Source: Candidatus Sulfopaludibacter sp. SbA3 | Lineage (GTDB): Bacteria > Acidobacteriota > Terriglobia > 20CM-2-55-15 | NCBI GenBank assembly: GCA_945861845.1 | Contig: CAMAWS010000220.1 | Span: 1-6,121 of the forward strand | Length of the DNA: 6,121 nucleotides | Direction: 5' to 3' | Part shown: positions 5,672 through 6,121 of the stretch, piece after piece | How the letters are laid out: each line of letters begins with the position of its first letter | Numbering within the stretch: position 1 is the first letter of the stretch | Position numbers and translations under genes: made by a program | The notes under the pieces: generated by a model | Told to the model about the DNA's origin: nothing | The model's input: the letters and a program-made list of their open reading frames with translations, nothing else | Database searches by the model: none

Positions 5672-6121
5672 TCGCCCTTCCCGGAACAGCCGGCATTCGC
5701 GGCATCAAATGATGTTGATTCGAAGGTGGACACGGAGCTTCGGCCCACCACATCCTGCGGTGCGGGACAAAGCTTACAAAGAGGACACAGTTCTAGTGAT
5801 ACAAAAAAGCACCGCCGACGGGTTCTTTAGCCCAGGGCTTTGGAGGAGAAGAGAACATTCACGTAAGAATTATGCTTGACGCCAGCAGGACACCATCATT
5901 TCATTGTCCTGCTTTCGCTAAAGTTTCTAATCATGCAGCCGATAAGAAGCATAGGCCACGACCTTGGACCAACGTTATGAAGGTTCTTAACCCTTTGACG
6001 CTTGGGCTGATTTATGGTCCACTGACTCACTTGAATCAGAAAGGAATTCTGAATGTTACGCTCAAGAAGACCAACTAGTGTAGTGTCCCCGATATAGCTA
6101 TACATATTATCCAGGGCCATG
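5672..6121. other. Region without a supported gene, upstream of the kinase
   Basis: No convincing coding region lies here. Two short frames exist, 5872-6078 (plus, 68 codons) and 5896-6120 (minus, 74 codons, possibly continuing past the right edge), but neither has a recognisable motif and neither has a clear ribosome binding site in view. Bases 5672-5880 have the composition of the neighbouring genes and should contain the kinase promoter, though I found no convincing -35/-10 pair. From about 5881 to the end G+C falls to about 46%, which suggests plain intergenic DNA or the edge of an acquired or decayed segment. Confidence 0.6.
5884..5913. repeat. Short perfect hairpin, 9-base arms
   Basis: AGCAGGACA (5884-5892) and TGTCCTGCT (5905-5913) pair perfectly around a 12-base loop. 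On the plus strand it is followed by TTCGC and on the minus strand by GGCG, so no real T run is present. It marks the point where base composition becomes more AT-rich. On the minus strand the stop codon of the short frame 5896-6120 lies in the loop, so it could end a transcript entering from the right. Confidence 0.5.

Noticed and set aside
5872..6078. Plus-strand 68-codon frame
   Set aside because: There is no ribosome binding site, no motif, and it overlaps another equally unsupported frame on the opposite strand.

Overview
The window holds four genes, all on the minus strand. Read in the direction of transcription (right to left) they are: a cytoplasmic GAF-domain sensor histidine kinase (5671-4397); a Sec-exported protein of unknown function (4341-3304); a long-form glyceraldehyde-3-phosphate dehydrogenase (3089-1644); and a twin-arginine-exported, largely helical protein of unknown function that runs off the left edge (1390-1). 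No rRNA, tRNA, CRISPR array or transposase gene is visible. The rightmost 450 bases carry no gene I can support, and the last 240 of them are more AT-rich than the rest (about 46% G+C by my count).

The source looks like a free-living bacterium of moderately high G+C, most plausibly an acidobacterium from soil or sediment. This rests on the exported protein at 3304-4341, whose family I remember as very common in Acidobacteriota and some Proteobacteria, on the Tat-exported protein, and on the style of the intergenic palindromes. It is inference, not proof.

The kinase and the exported protein are only 55 bases apart, and the second gene has a strong ribosome binding site in the gap, so they probably share a transcript. 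No response regulator is visible, so the kinase is an orphan within this window. The dehydrogenase follows after 214 bases and the Tat protein after another 253. Each of these two gaps contains a different long inverted repeat: 3157-3268 (39-base arms) upstream of the dehydrogenase and 1473-1633 (35-base core arms, 43 with flanks) downstream of it. The downstream one is bordered by a T run on both strands and can act as a terminator in either direction. The Tat gene appears to have its own promoter, with an 8+8 base inverted repeat laid over its spacer and start site like an operator.

I do not see a recognisable new multi-gene system. The points most worth a second look are the two long palindromes, the promoter with its operator-like repeat, the missing NAD-selecting aspartate in the dehydrogenase, the cyclic-nucleotide-type GAF domain of the kinase, and the unassigned histidine-rich helical Tat protein.
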